Shown one piece after another: positions 1-11,320 of a stretch of 64,000 nucleotides of DNA. A model generated the notes under the pieces. It worked only from the letters and a program-made list of their open reading frames with translations, was not told the DNA's origin and did not search any database. The DNA comes from Adiantum capillus-veneris (Eukaryota; Streptophyta; Polypodiopsida; Polypodiales; Pteridaceae): positions 66,707,690-66,771,689 of the forward strand of contig CM043965.1 in assembly GCA_014529385.2 (NCBI GenBank). Direction: 5' to 3'. A program made the position numbers and the translations under genes. The stretch's first letter is position 1. Each line of letters opens with the position of its first letter.

Positions 1-545
1 CGTTGCTACGAGTTCTCTTCGTCGTTCTTAGCACGTGGTGCATCAATTAGGTGGCCATGGTGATTCCTACGCGTGGCTCTTGCCCATGGTATGTAGCCCT
101 TACACCCGACCATGTAACATGGCTAATATTTGGAAGGGATAAGCACCTCCCCTTGTGGGTCCTCTAGTGTGTCGGAAAAAAAGGGACCAAGACTCACATA
201 TCATAATACATGGTCCAAATGATACTTAAATTGTTCTTAAATAACTTTCAAAGTTCCCTTTCAATATTATCATAAGTTGCCCCCTAATTTAAATGTAGAG
301 AAAATTATACATACAACCCAGTTTTACTCCTCCCTATTTTACACACAATACCTGATATAATTCCATACATTTTGAAAGTCCATCTTCTTTGAGATATTGA
401 CATCTTATATGTTCATCTAAGTCTATATTTACATGTCCAATCCTATATCTTCGATATGTTTTTTAGAGTTGAATCTTTCTTATTGCTCCTATTGCCCCCC
501 CCCCCCCCCCCCCCCCCCCCCCGGCGCCCCCCCAAAACAAAAAAA

Positions 546-581
<36 letters not shown>

Positions 582-800
582 ACTCGACCCCCTTCCTTAT
601 GTTTAAGTTTAGAAGAGAAACTATGGGACCCTACACCCCACTTCTATGCTTTTCTAAAACCTCTCCTCTCTTGAACTTACATCATACAATAAGTTCCAAT
701 GGTCAATTTCTCGAGGGGAAAATCAAGATAGGATTAACAATGGGGAGGATGAGAACCTCCAATGCAATTTGTGGACTCAATAAGAAGATTAAACATAAGA
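1..800. other. No gene; AT-rich flank with poly-C and CT microsatellite
   Basis: I see no gene in this stretch. It is AT-rich and contains a run of 28 C at 495-522 followed closely by a (CT)n tract at 551-579. The short open frames across the tracts are low-complexity translations and are not supported as proteins. Confidence 0.6.
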
Positions 801-947
801 TGTGATTGTGGCCAGTCAAGGGGAGTTGGCCTAGTGGTAAGGTGAGGGGCTCTAAGCGCACCCACAATGGGCGCAATCCCATAAAACTAGTCGAAACGGA
901 ACTTCGACGACTATTTAAACAAAAAACAAATGTAATTGTGGCCAATG
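801..947 (+). mobile_element. tRNA-derived SINE with target-site duplication
   Basis: A 114-bp body (817-930) is flanked by 16-bp direct repeats at 801-816 and 931-946 that differ at two positions, as expected for an aged target-site duplication made by LINE-type retroposition. Near the 5' end, TGGCCTAGTGG (828-838) fits the RNA polymerase III A box. A weaker B-box-like GTCGAAACGG lies near 890. The body ends in an A-rich tail. SINEs of this kind are non-coding and are mobilised in trans by LINE proteins. The B box is degenerate, so it is probably an old copy. Confidence 0.6.
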
Positions 948-1303
948 TGCACCCCCATAACTTGAATGAAAAACCTTACACTTTGAAAGTTAGCCTTTGT
1001 GAAGACGTCTCACGAACTTTTGAGTTTTGTAGCCAATGTTGGTCCACGTTGAGCTTCAATATAGGTTTTGAAAGTTGTCGACTGTGCCTCCTTTGTCCAC
1101 CATTTGAAAATCCCTTAAGAGTTGGGAGGTTTAAAAAATATCTATATCTATACTACTACTGTATTTCTCTCTATATCAGCATTATATTTATCTATATGCA
1201 TTCTATAACGGCAAAGGGAGTGGAGTCCCTTTTACACGTGTCAAAGTCTGCAAGACGAAGGCTAAATTCCAAAAGTGAGGGGAAAGTGAATCAATGACAC
1301 GTG

Positions 1304-1304
<1 letters not shown>

Positions 1305-1338
<34 letters not shown>
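1305..1338. repeat. (GA)n microsatellite
   Basis: Dinucleotide tract, about 17 units. Part of the window-wide abundance of GA/CT tracts. Confidence 0.9.
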
Positions 1339-1342
<4 letters not shown>

Positions 1343-1629
1343 ATAGCAAGCATGCTTATAGACCAGTGCCTCATTTTTGCAACACGTGTCCATTTAACAG
1401 AACGATCTCACTTGCATCAAGTATGCTAACACATCACGGTTTCAATTTTGTAGTTCCATTTAAATTTAGCAAAAGTTTAAACAAATTCTGCTTGAAACAC
1501 CTGCAAAGATAACAAGGTGAAAACTGAAGCTTCGCTTCACGTTGGCCTGCCATTATAACGAACAATAAATCAACAACATACATTTTATGGCGCATTGAAA
1601 AGGAACATTACTTGGGTCAACAATGACAT

Positions 1630-3090
1630 AGTATGTTTTTGCCATTAAAGCAATTGATCCCATCAGGAGTGTTTACAAGGCTCCAAGTGAGACACAAAAA
1701 CAGTTGTGATGTGAGCAACCATGAAAGCTGTAGAATGGGATTTTGCTGGAGCTCATTCATGAGAGGTGGTATACAAGTGGTGGTGAGGTTTGGGGGGCAA
1801 TCTAAGCAAGATATGTTATTGCAATGTCCAGGAGCTACATCGACAAGCAATGTGATAACTGAATTAGCTACTGGAGAATATAATAACCCTGAATGGATCG
1901 ACATATTGTTGTTCTATCCCAAAGATTTGACACGTACAAGAGATCTAGATCATACAATGAACCAAATCATGCATGATACGAAGACCTCCATCTTTGACAT
2001 ATGTCAGTCAACATACCGAAGCACCCCTTATAGTAGAGCTAGAGGAATAGATCCTCAAAAGACAGACGGTGTGCGGGATGCTATGATATCATTGGCAAAC
2101 GTCAAGATAGTCATATCTAAACAGGGCCCGAATGGTAGAGTGGACGAGAGGCAGTGGAGATCTAGACCAGTGGTGGAGCTTCTAATTCCACAAGAGCTCA
2201 AAGGTTATGCGAGATCCAGATGCAAGCCATGCAGGAAATACAGGATGAGTTCTTAGAGCTGGAAATGGCAAGAGGCATTCACTTGCTCACGCAATCAACT
2301 ACAGTAAGTGGTTCAACAAGTAAACATGAAAGCAAAGCTGAGCTGCTTTATGAACAACTTCCAGATGGCCCATTTAAACTCGTCTGTGACATCATGTGTT
2401 CGAAAATGGATGCAACATTTGGACACTTGACACTGCTTGTGAATGAAATTGGGAAGAATGTGCACGAGATGAAACAATGTTTGCACCAAATGGAGTTAAA
2501 CATAGTCACAAATAGCTCCTCTCGGCTTCTCTCCGAAGTGCTTGTAAGTGGCACGGTCCCCATGTTCCTTGATTGCAGCTTCAGATGGGAAGCTAAAGAG
2601 GCTCAAGAACTTAGTGAAGAAAACAGCTAAGTTGCATTTTCTATGCGAGTCGCCTAAGCACAGCCCGTACAAAGTGGAAGGGAAAATAGGGAAGGAGGTG
2701 GTCTTAAAGGAGGGCATTCTCATCAAGGCAGCACCGATACTTGTGCCTGCTTTGAGAATTATATGCTGTGCTGCCAAATTTGTTGCTGATGTGTCCTTGC
2801 CAGACATTGCACCCGACATTTTCGAACCATATGAAGCTCTGTTACAATCACTGGGTTGCATATCCTCTGAAGACCTTCAGAGATTTTGACAAAAGCAGTA
2901 GAGGTCATTGCTGTTCGAGAGTCTCTGCGAGAGAGAGCCTCAACAAGGTCACCAATCTTGTTCTCTAGAACCTTTAGAGATGGCGAATGATGGTGCCATG
3001 ATCCTCGAGAGAAAAGAGCCTGCTGAGAAACTGCAAAATCCCTTCACCAGTCACCCGCTGCCCCTCACATCTCCTAAGCAAAGAACCTAA
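1630..3090 (+). pseudogene. Roco-like (COR-type) protein, C-terminal half, broken
   Basis: An open stretch at 1633-2256 begins with a segment reading like the plant COR-region pattern (LIPSGVFTRLQVR). It continues with VVVRFGGQS and SRPVVELLIPQE, then passes into an overlapping frame at 2220-2630 (an acidic helical stretch around FKLVCDIMCSKMDATFG) and a third frame at 2548-2889 (KLHFLCESP, ending LGCISSEDLQRF). A further in-frame piece after 2890 reads VIAVRESLRERASTRSP. One product is therefore spread over at least three frames. In plant Roco-like proteins this part follows the ROC GTPase and lies near the C terminus. No ROC, LRR or kinase domain is present here, so the 5' part is missing. 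Assignment rests on remembered family patterns; the frame breaks argue for a pseudogene or sequencing indels. Confidence 0.45.
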
Positions 3091-3615
3091 GTAGTAGCAC
3101 AACAAGGGTGTTTGCATTAGTGTGATATCTAATCCTTGTGCCACGTTTATCATCCACTATGCCGTTGAGCTTGGAGCTTTGAGATTGGATACAATTCAAG
3201 ACTTGTCATGGGAGGGATGATGCGAAGGATACACAAGCAGTGATTCTTGTGGATTGGCACATTCCTTTTGAGCTTCAAGCCCTTGCCTAAATGGGTGCTT
3301 TTACACACCTAGAGCTGTTGATTACTTTCAAGGGATGTACAATAGAGGGAGAAAATGTTTCTTTGAGGTAGAGGAAACTCTCTCATGTCTGCAACGAGTC
3401 TTCCTTGACCTCAAAGTAAACGTTTTAACAGATCAGAGTTCTTGCTGCTCCGCAATAGTGGCTCATAGACGTAGCACCTGATGAGGCAGACTGAAAGGAT
3501 CAATGGCTATGGACCGTTGTGTGCACAGCCTCTTACAGTATATTGCAGGACTTGGCAGTCACATTTGTTGGCTACCATACCAGCAGCGAGGCCTTATAGA
3601 GGACATGCAAGGCTT
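3091..3615. other. No gene recognised
   Basis: Spacer between the plus-strand Roco-like fragment and the minus-strand cyclase pseudogene. It should contain the lost 3' end of the cyclase reading frame, but no C-terminal cyclase motif can be read on the minus strand. Confidence 0.4.
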
Positions 3616-5300
3616 TATAGAGGCCTCATAGAGCTCGTCAAGATACCAAGTTTCGTCCCTCGACAGACACAAGTGATTAACACAATTTGCTGGTGATTTT
3701 CATCATGGTTGTGGTCCGGCCTCGCCATACTACTCCACTTTACTTCTTTCCCCTTCTTGTTCTGCATCTTCACCAGCCACTTTGCCCCCCTCCTGATCTC
3801 CTCCCCGTGCATTGTCGGCACCATCAATGCCATCGCCATCAGCGCCCCACACGTTTCGTGTATGTAGTTCACCCCCCACCAACACCCATCCTCCTCTTGC
3901 TCATTCCGTAGATACGCCAATCCTCTTGCCAGCACCTCAGGCAGCATCTGTTGTGCCAGCCCCTCACCCTGCTCGCTTTCCATCAGCCTCCCCACCAATT
4001 CCATCACCCTTGCAGTCACATCTGCAGTGGGTCGATCATTCATGGCTTTCAAATCCAGTCCACAGCACATGCAATAGCCCCATTTTTGACATCTTCCTTA
4101 TTTACCTTGACGGAGTGTAAGGCCATTGTGACAGTGGCAGTATCGTCACATCTGGGTACCATCTGTTGAAGAATTGTGGAATGCCCACCGGCACATAGCC
4201 TGATTTGCTTTTGTAGGACCAGTCTCCGTGCTTGGTGATTTGCTTTTCTAGGAGCCACTCTCCAGCCTTTTGCAAGGCTGAATGGTCTAGCGGAAGCCTG
4301 GACTCCACAAGAGCTCTTACCACAAGAGCTGTATCCCAGACAGGCGATACGGCAGATTGTATTACACAATGTTCTTTCCTTTCTATTGAGAACATCTCGA
4401 AAGCAGACAGAGGTCTGTGGAGTACGGGGTGTGTCACATCATAGCCCCATATCTTCATGCAAACCATCGCATAAAACATGGGAAGATAGTAACCAAGAAG
4501 CTCTCCAGAATCCTGATCTTGCCTCTTTAGCACCCACCTCGCTGCTTCCTTCAAACCCCATCGCCGGAACTGTACGAGCCCCATCTTCTCCATCGCCTTG
4601 AAAGTATAGTCTATCCCTACAAAGAGCTTGTCAGTCCAACTCCCCCCAAAAGCAAAGCCGAAGCTCACATTCTTCCTCCCCTCAGTATAAAGCTCTTCAA
4701 AGGACACCTCTGGCTTCAGCTTAAAACACGTAATTTTTGTCGCAAATGATCATCAAAGGCACTACGCACTCGCGCGCCCCGCCGCCATGTTGTATAAGCT
4801 GAAGGGAAACCAGCCAGGGAAGAGCACAACCCATGGAGGCAGAGAAGGAATGCCTTTTCAATCATAGATGCCTATTGAAGCTAGCCAAATCTTGGTAAAG
4901 ATGCAGGCTTTAGAGATACCTCCTCGACTGATGATGTACGTGTAAGCTTTTTGACGAATGGGATCTGAATTTGGGACATGGAGAAGAGACAATGCTATGT
5001 AGGCTTCTATAGTGGCACTGAGATGGCCTCCATCTCCATAATAAAGCTCCCACCCACCATGATCACACTGCCGCAGCTTAAGGTAGTTGCCCATTTTCTG
5101 CACGGGCTTTCGGTGATGATGGTCTGTGAGGTGATGGTTGTATTGGCTTCAAGCTCTCCCCACTAGTATCGTTGGGGGAACTACAAGGAAATCAAGAACT
5201 CCTGGCTTTGCCAGATGCCATCGTAGAGCGAGATGGGTTCGGTGTTCCGCATATCACCTGCGTACTCCTCCTTGAAGTACTCTTGACTGTAGGGCTCCAT
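3616..5300 (-). pseudogene. Squalene-hopene cyclase-like triterpene cyclase, decayed
   Basis: On the minus strand, pieces of one cyclase appear in the correct order without visible introns. N-terminal part: YSQEYFKEEYAGDMRNTEPI then WGELEANTTIT (about 5280-5120). Next QCDHGGWELYYGDGGHLSAT (ORF 5103-4858), then PSLPPWVVLFP (about 4840). The central part spans 4707-4102 (GFAFGGSWTDKLF, QSAVSPVWDTALV), and the C-terminal part 4070-3616 (PTADVTARV, WWGVNYIHETCGAL). Squalene-hopene cyclases of bacteria and ferns use a DxDD acid motif; oxidosqualene cyclases use DCTAE. Here RWYPDV and DDTATV are split between frames by loss of one base near 4147, inside DxDD. Other damage: W to stop at 4858-4860, indels near 4740-4790, about 35 residues missing near 4055-4065 (the GGWGAFD region), and loss of the C-terminal end after about 3760. 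It cannot encode an active enzyme as it stands. Confidence 0.85.
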
Positions 5301-5680
5301 CCTGGCCATAGGTGCAGGCCAGCTTGTAGCTTGTTGCTGCAAAGCTTCCTCTTCGGCTTCCAGGTGTTCCTCATGTTCTGCCCTTGTTGCATGAGGATAT
5401 CAAGCTGCTGCTTGTGCCCTTTCACTGAGATTGCACGGGCTTGAGAAAACGTACAAGCAGGCTCTGCGCACCAGGAATCGGCACCACAACATCCTGGCCA
5501 CAGGTGCAGGCCAGCTTGCAGCTTGTTGCTGCAAAGCTCCCTCTTCGGCTTCCGGGTGTTCCTCATGTTCTGCCCTTATTGCATGAGGATATCAAGCTGC
5601 TGCTTATGCCCTTTCATTGAGATTGCACAGGCTTGAGAAAACGTACAAGCAGGCTCTGCCCTCGAGGAATCGGCACCGCA
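5296..5680 (-). repeat. 192-bp tandem duplication of the cyclase N-terminal coding end
   Basis: A block of about 192 bp occurs twice in tandem (starting near 5296 and near 5488) with a few substitutions. Read on the minus strand it is the extreme N-terminal extension of the cyclase, an Ala/Glu/Gln-rich segment immediately before the start of the conserved cyclase fold. The duplication would have lengthened the leader of the protein. Similarity between the units is high but not perfect, so it predates the perfect 677-bp duplication next to it. Confidence 0.75.
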
Positions 5681-7434
5681 ATTAGCAATAGCTTGGATAG
5701 GACTACCTCCTGGAGCATGTTCAAACAGGGAAACATCCAAACTGTGAGCTCTTGGAAGCCTTTAATCTTCATTGTGCCAACAGTCCATGGGTTGCCCATT
5801 GTATTTGCATGGGTGTGGCGGAGCTATAGAAAAGCACTATTCAGATGGATGCACGCTTGCATTGCTGGTCTTGGAGGATCGGACCTTCCATCTCATCATG
5901 CTTACTTGTTACCTGAGTTCAGTAATGATGGTGTATTGGCCAAGGCGACTACCGATTGTTCCAACTCGCACACGACTTGAGGGTGAAGGAACAGGCAAGC
6001 CTAGTGAGCTTTTTGGTCACAGAAGTCCCTAGGGAGTGATGGATAGGTCGAGGAAGGCCATTCTCAACAGGATTCCCAAAACTTCCACAAGAAGAAAGAT
6101 GCCCTGCAAAAAATTTGACAAGAATACGAAAACTGATTTTACCAGGAGAACTAGTCAAAGGTGGTGGATGTGACTGCTGGCAAAAATGACGAGTGTCTTC
6201 TTGCTGAACGCTTGGCAAGCATCACACAATAACAGATCATAAGCACCACACAACACTTGCCCTGGGCAACAGCAAATCGAGGAACCTGACATCAACTCCC
6301 ACTTTCCAACAACTGCAATCATCCTAATCAAATGCTTTGATAAAAGGTAACACCCGGGGATGCATCATTAACAAACATACCACTTAAAAGAATGAAAGGA
6401 ACAACTTACACCCAGTTAACCATAAAAGAAACAACGCATTATAGAGTGCCTTGTGAGCTGCCATTATCTTAAGCTCATCCTTGGTGAGAAGCTTTTGTGC
6501 TATACATAAAGACAAGGAGCAGGCAGAAAGCCCTTATCAGCCAAGCAACAGCATCCAAAAGCTTCCATCTCATCATGCTTACTTGTTACCTGAGTTCAGT
6601 AATGATGGTGTATTGGCCAAGGCGACTACCGATTGTTCCAACTCGCACACGACTTGAGGGTGAAGGAACAGGCAAGCCTAGTGAGCTTTTTGGTCACAGA
6701 AGTCCCTAGGGAGTGATGGATAGGTCGAGGAAGGCCATTCTCAACAGGATTCCCAAAACTTCCACAAGAAGAAAGATGCCCTGCAAAAAATTTGACAAGA
6801 ATACGAAAACTGATTTTACCAGGAGAACTAGTCAAAGGTGGTGGATGTGACTGCTGGCAAAAATGACGAGTGTCTTCTTGCTGAACGCTTGGCAAGCATC
6901 ACACAATAACAGATCATAAGCACCACACAACACTTGCCCTGGGCAACAGCAAATCGAGGAACCTGACATCAACTCCCACTTTCCAACAACTGCAATCATC
7001 CTAATCAAATGCTTTGATAAAAGGTAACACCCGGGGATGCATCATTAACAAACATACCACTTAAAAGAATGAAAGGAACAACTTACACCCAGTTAACCAT
7101 AAAAGAAACAACGCATTATAGAGTGCCTTGTGAGCTGCCATTATCTTAAGCTCATCCTTGGTGAGAAGCTTTTGTGCTATACATAAAGACAAGGAGCAGG
7201 CAGAAAGCCCTTATCAGCCAAGCAACAGCATCCAAGCATCAAGAGAAGACAATACAAAATGCGTTACTTTATGGGCGGGCTTACACAGAAAAAACGGCAG
7301 AAATTTATCTGGCATTTAGGCCTAGCAGGCCCATGAACAAAATGATTCATACCCTTTCATCAATGGGGTTGCACGGGCTCGTGACCTCAGGCTGCTCGCA
7401 GAAGGAAGCTTTGAAGCCCCGCAATTAGCAATAG
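5676..7434. mobile_element. 1.73-kb insertion bounded by 16-bp direct repeats
   Basis: The identical 16-bp sequence CCGCAATTAGCAATAG occurs at 5676-5691 and 7419-7434. The interval 5692-7418 directly abuts the N-terminal end of the cyclase pseudogene. A 16-bp direct repeat is the size of a LINE/SINE-type target-site duplication. I found no poly-A tail, terminal repeat or recognisable protein, so the class is unknown. It could also be a repeat-mediated rearrangement. Confidence 0.45.
5885..7235. repeat. 677-bp perfect tandem duplication
   Basis: Positions 5885-6558 recur at 6562-7235 with a period of 677 bp and no difference that I can see. The junction lies at 6559-6562. The unit is non-coding as far as I can tell: a minus-strand open frame of 89 codons occurs once per unit but has no recognisable motif. 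Perfect identity means either a very recent duplication or an assembly artefact. Confidence 0.9.
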
Positions 7435-7611
7435 ACGAAGCTCGAATAGGAAAGCGAGTCCAGCCTTTCCGCGACATGTGCTACGCAAACCTCACGCGAT
7501 TTTTCAGGCCACGTCATTTGTAAGAAAAAGAGATTGTAGAAACCCCCCCCCCTCGTCACGGGCGCAACTCGAGGGATCAGCGGCTGAGAATCAATCGGTC
7601 GTTGATCGCCC

Positions 7612-7715
7612 ACCCATTAAAATAAAAAATTGAGGGGTCCAGCCGTCGCGAGCACCTCTTGAACCCACAACCTCCCTCTCACGAGCCTGGAGCTCTATCC
7701 GCCTGCGCTGCTGCG
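7612..7715 (-). mobile_element. Possible tRNA-related SINE (minus strand)
   Basis: The reverse complement contains GCGCAGGCGGATAGAGC (A-box-like) and, about 30 bases on, GGTTGTGGGTTCAAGAGG (B-box-like GGTTCAA core). This is the arrangement of a tRNA promoter or plant SINE head. It does not fold into a complete tRNA by eye and no clear target-site duplication was found, so a degenerate SINE or tRNA pseudogene is more likely than a functional tRNA gene. Confidence 0.35.
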
Positions 7716-8154
7716 CGTTGATGCAAAGCATGCAATTTCGCGCAATGAAATACTAGCCCCCCCCTGTTGCGTCAATTCGACGGTCCAGATCACGCACATC
7801 GCCGCTCGCTTGCCCCTGCCGTCGATCCCTCGAACTGGACCCCGTGTTATTTATAAACGAGCCCCCCCCGCCCCCCCCGCCCGCGGTGGCAGGCCAAAAA
7901 CTAAGAGATCTTTGTTTTGATTTTGTTGTTCTCACATTTTAAGGTGCCAAAATACACCTATAAGCTTTATGCAACTTCTATATCTATTCTCTACTCTCTT
8001 TATAATGCCGCTTAAACTTTGCAAAGCCAAAGACAACATCCACGTGTCGAGCCCTACACGAACTGCAAGTTCGTGTAGGGCCGAAATGTTGCATGTACCT
8101 TTTGAGGACATTGGGCACCATTTTGTTTTATCATAATAGACTACAGTGAGAACG

Positions 8155-8155
<1 letters not shown>
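7716..8155. other. No gene; C-rich runs and a 14-bp perfect hairpin
   Basis: No gene seen. Short poly-C runs occur near 7757 and 7862-7880. A perfect inverted repeat with 14-bp arms (8051-8064 and 8068-8081) and a 3-base loop lies in AT-rich sequence. Confidence 0.5.

Positions 8156-8235
<80 letters not shown>
8156..8235. repeat. Compound (GT)n(GA)n microsatellite
   Basis: About 29 GT units run without interruption into about 10 GA units. A smaller copy of the same GT-to-GA junction lies at about 8315-8339. Confidence 0.95.
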
Positions 8236-8237
<2 letters not shown>

Positions 8238-8405
8238 TAGAGTAGTCTGAGTGCAGTACGCGAGTACGCAGTAGCATGTTCTCTTAGGCTGAGTCGAAAG
8301 TCCTTAGCAGGCTATGTGTGTGTGTGTGAGAGAGAGAGACATACGAGTACGTCGTAATACGTTTTGACTCCTGGCAGGCTCGTGACAGAGAGATGCATGA
8401 CTCGG

Positions 8406-8408
<3 letters not shown>

Positions 8409-8491
<83 letters not shown>
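8409..8491. repeat. (GA)n microsatellite
   Basis: Uninterrupted GA tract of about 41 units. Confidence 0.95.
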
Positions 8492-8493
<2 letters not shown>

Positions 8494-8614
8494 GACTCAC
8501 CTCATGACATTAGCCATGAGCATTGCGCACAGCTTGTGTGTGTGCATGTGTGTCTACCTACTGACTGTGAGTGAGAGAGACTCAATGAAACTAGAGCACT
8601 GGGAGGCCTACGAA

Positions 8615-8825
8615 CAGTGTTCGTTAAAAATCGTTTTTCGAAACATACAAAATTCCTTTCCTTGATTGCGAAGAGAAAATTTTAGAAATTTAGGTTATTT
8701 TTCAGGATTTTGCACTCTTATTCTCTGTTTTGGGACGGAATTTATCCTTTTCCCCTTGCTTTCAACCAGCATTTTAGAAATTGAAAACGGCACGATAAGC
8801 TGAGACACATTTTTCCCAAACACTG
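8615..8825 (+). mobile_element. hAT-like MITE, 211 bp
   Basis: The element starts CAGTGTTCG and ends CCAAACACTG, short terminal inverted repeats of the hAT type. The flanking 8-mers (8607-8614 and 8826-8833) match at 5 of 8 positions, consistent with a decayed 8-bp target-site duplication. The internal sequence (a C/T-rich part, then TTTTCCCCTTGCT, then GAAAACGGCACGATAAGCTG) recurs at 34.35-34.97 kb and, inverted, at 56.77-57.00 kb. It encodes nothing and would need a transposase in trans. Confidence 0.6.
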
Positions 8826-9032
8826 GCTATGAGTAGCTCTTTGTGGAGTCCACGAGTGTCGGTTCGAAAAAACCTTGGTTTAGCGTATCCCACGGGCAAA
8901 GTTAGATCTACATTTTAAATATCTTTAGTCAGAAAACATAAGAATTTAGATTGTGGTCAAACGAGACATAGTTAGCCATTGGGAAAACTATGCATTCAAC
9001 GGATCACTATGCAATATTACGAAGCCTTCCCT

Positions 9033-9295
9033 CTATAATGGCGGCCAACAAAAGTCCTCAGCATGGTCATGCGGGGCACCATCAGTGGCGAGGACCTACA
9101 GTTGGAGGTTCACAATGAGGGGGATGAGTGTTGTTGATGACAGGCAGCTGTAGGTTGTCGAGCCTGGCCAAAAGGAGCAGAGTGCTGACAAAGAGGGCCC
9201 ATATTCAGGCATTGGGAGGCATAATTGGCTCCGCCTTTTTTGTAGGCAGCTTTTTTTAATTTTGGATTTTTCTAATTTCATTCATTGAATGCTCC
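9033..9295 (+). repeat. About 260-bp direct repeat, copy 1
   Basis: About 85% similar by eye to 9782-10050. The reading frame is broken in this copy. See copy 2 for a tentative coding hint. Confidence 0.75.
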
Positions 9296-9311
9296 TAAAA
9301 GGTTGTTTTTA

Positions 9312-9337
9312 CAACTATGCCAAAATCGGCATAGTTG
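9312..9337. repeat. Short perfect hairpin
   Basis: Inverted repeat with 10-bp arms (CAACTATGCC and its complement) and a 6-base loop in non-coding sequence. Confidence 0.6.
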
Positions 9338-9522
9338 CAAAACATTAGACATAGTTCTATTGTCTCACCTCCATTTTCTCATGTGATCGTGACTGAGGCT
9401 TAGTTATGTGTCAAACGTATTGAAAACTAAGCCTCATGTGACCACGTCCTTAGTCATTTTACCCCAAGCAATTTTCACATATAGATTTGCCAAACTTTTG
9501 GATTTTGTTTTTGAGTGCTGCT

Positions 9523-9523
<1 letters not shown>

Positions 9524-9609
<86 letters not shown>
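9524..9609. repeat. (CA)n microsatellite
   Basis: Uninterrupted CA tract of about 43 units lying between the two copies of the 260-bp direct repeat. Confidence 0.95.
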
Positions 9610-9612
<3 letters not shown>

Positions 9613-9781
9613 CTAGCCAATGTTCTGGAAAAGTGTGTCTCACCTTGCAATTGTGCAACTTGAGAACAAGAGGAAAAGGAAAAACACCACCTACATTTTG
9701 AGGAGATTAGTTTAATTTTTAAAAAAATTTGCTCATTTCGTTAAATTCCATTTTGGAACACTCACCAAAAGGAATTGGATA

Positions 9782-10050
9782 TAATGGTGGCCAATAAAAT
9801 TCCTCAGCATGGTCACACGGGGCACCATCAGTGGTGAGAACCTGCAGTTGGGGAGGTTCACAATGAGGGGGATGGGTGTTGACGCGACAGGCAGCTGTAG
9901 GTTGTTGAGCCTAGCCAGAGGAAGTAGAGTGCTGACAACGAGGGCCCATCTTCAGGCATTCGGAGGCATGATTGGCTCTGCCTTTTTGGTAGGTAGCTTT
10001 TTTTTATTTTGGATTGTTTAATTTCATTCCTTGAATGCTCCTAAGAGGTT
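9782..10050 (+). repeat. About 260-bp direct repeat, copy 2; possible gene-derived fragment
   Basis: Second copy of the 9033-9295 repeat. The plus strand is open for 70 codons (9809-10021) with segments such as GRFTMRGMGV and FGGMIGSAFLVGSF. The last vaguely recalls the end of the PPC/DUF296 domain of AT-hook proteins, but spacing and core motifs do not fit well and I do not rely on it. Treat as a repeat of unknown origin. Confidence 0.5.
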
Positions 10051-10057
10051 GCTTTGC

Positions 10058-10442
<385 letters not shown>

Positions 10443-11320
10443 GATGACACACTTAGAGCGCACGTCTATTTGAATGTCAGTAGTGTGCAAAAGATAGAGA
10501 GGGATAGAGAGCAATTTGAGAGTCAATGCTTGAAAAAACTTTATTCCAAAAACTTGAAAAACCTAGAGATTAGAGATTTTAGAGGTAAATTGATTATATT
10601 GAAATATTTTCACACTAAACTTCAAGTATAAAATTTAGTAGTATTTCGAGAAGTATTTGGAGTACTGAAGAGAGACAGAGGGGGCGTGGGCCATGCACAA
10701 GGAGCAAACTAAAGGCATGATTGGATTGTGACAAAATAGAGGAATATGTAGGTAGCAGTTGGACAATGTTGATAGCAGTTCAGACAAGATCGGCAACAAC
10801 CTTGAGCATTTCTACCATATCTCCAAATTCCTTGAGAGGACTCTTGACTCTTATAATGGAGAGAGCCATCTATTATGAAGTGATATGTGTTGAACTGTGT
10901 GAAGAGAGTGCTACACTACATTGTCAAAATTTTCTATCAAGCTTGGCCATTTATTTTTATCGCGCTTCTTGGAATCATACCCAAAAAGAGAAGCAATATT
11001 GATCATATCAGACGTCGACAAAGATGGCACACATGGATTGAGGGAGGCATAGAAGATTGACTCCAGCTTCAAGAAATAACAGAGTGGAAGTAGGCAGAGA
11101 AGTCCATTCACATAGGTAAGGTGAGATGGATGGATATTGTACCCATCAAGAGATAGTAAGGGTGGCAAATATGGAAGCGAAGCCATTGCTATGCCAAGTT
11201 ATATAGAGGATGAGGAGGATAGCAGGAAAAACAGCATGAGTACATTACTTCGGGCCATAGGAAGAGATTATGGTCTATGTAGTTCTCTTAATCTCCCTGA
11301 CATAGAAACAAAATTGTGCT

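Noticed and set aside
5949-6895. Two identical 89-codon minus-strand open frames
   Set aside because: They are one frame copied by the 677-bp duplication; no family motif and no sign of coding selection.
9408-9701. Overlapping open frames across the CA tract
   Set aside because: Pure dinucleotide translation, open in all frames.
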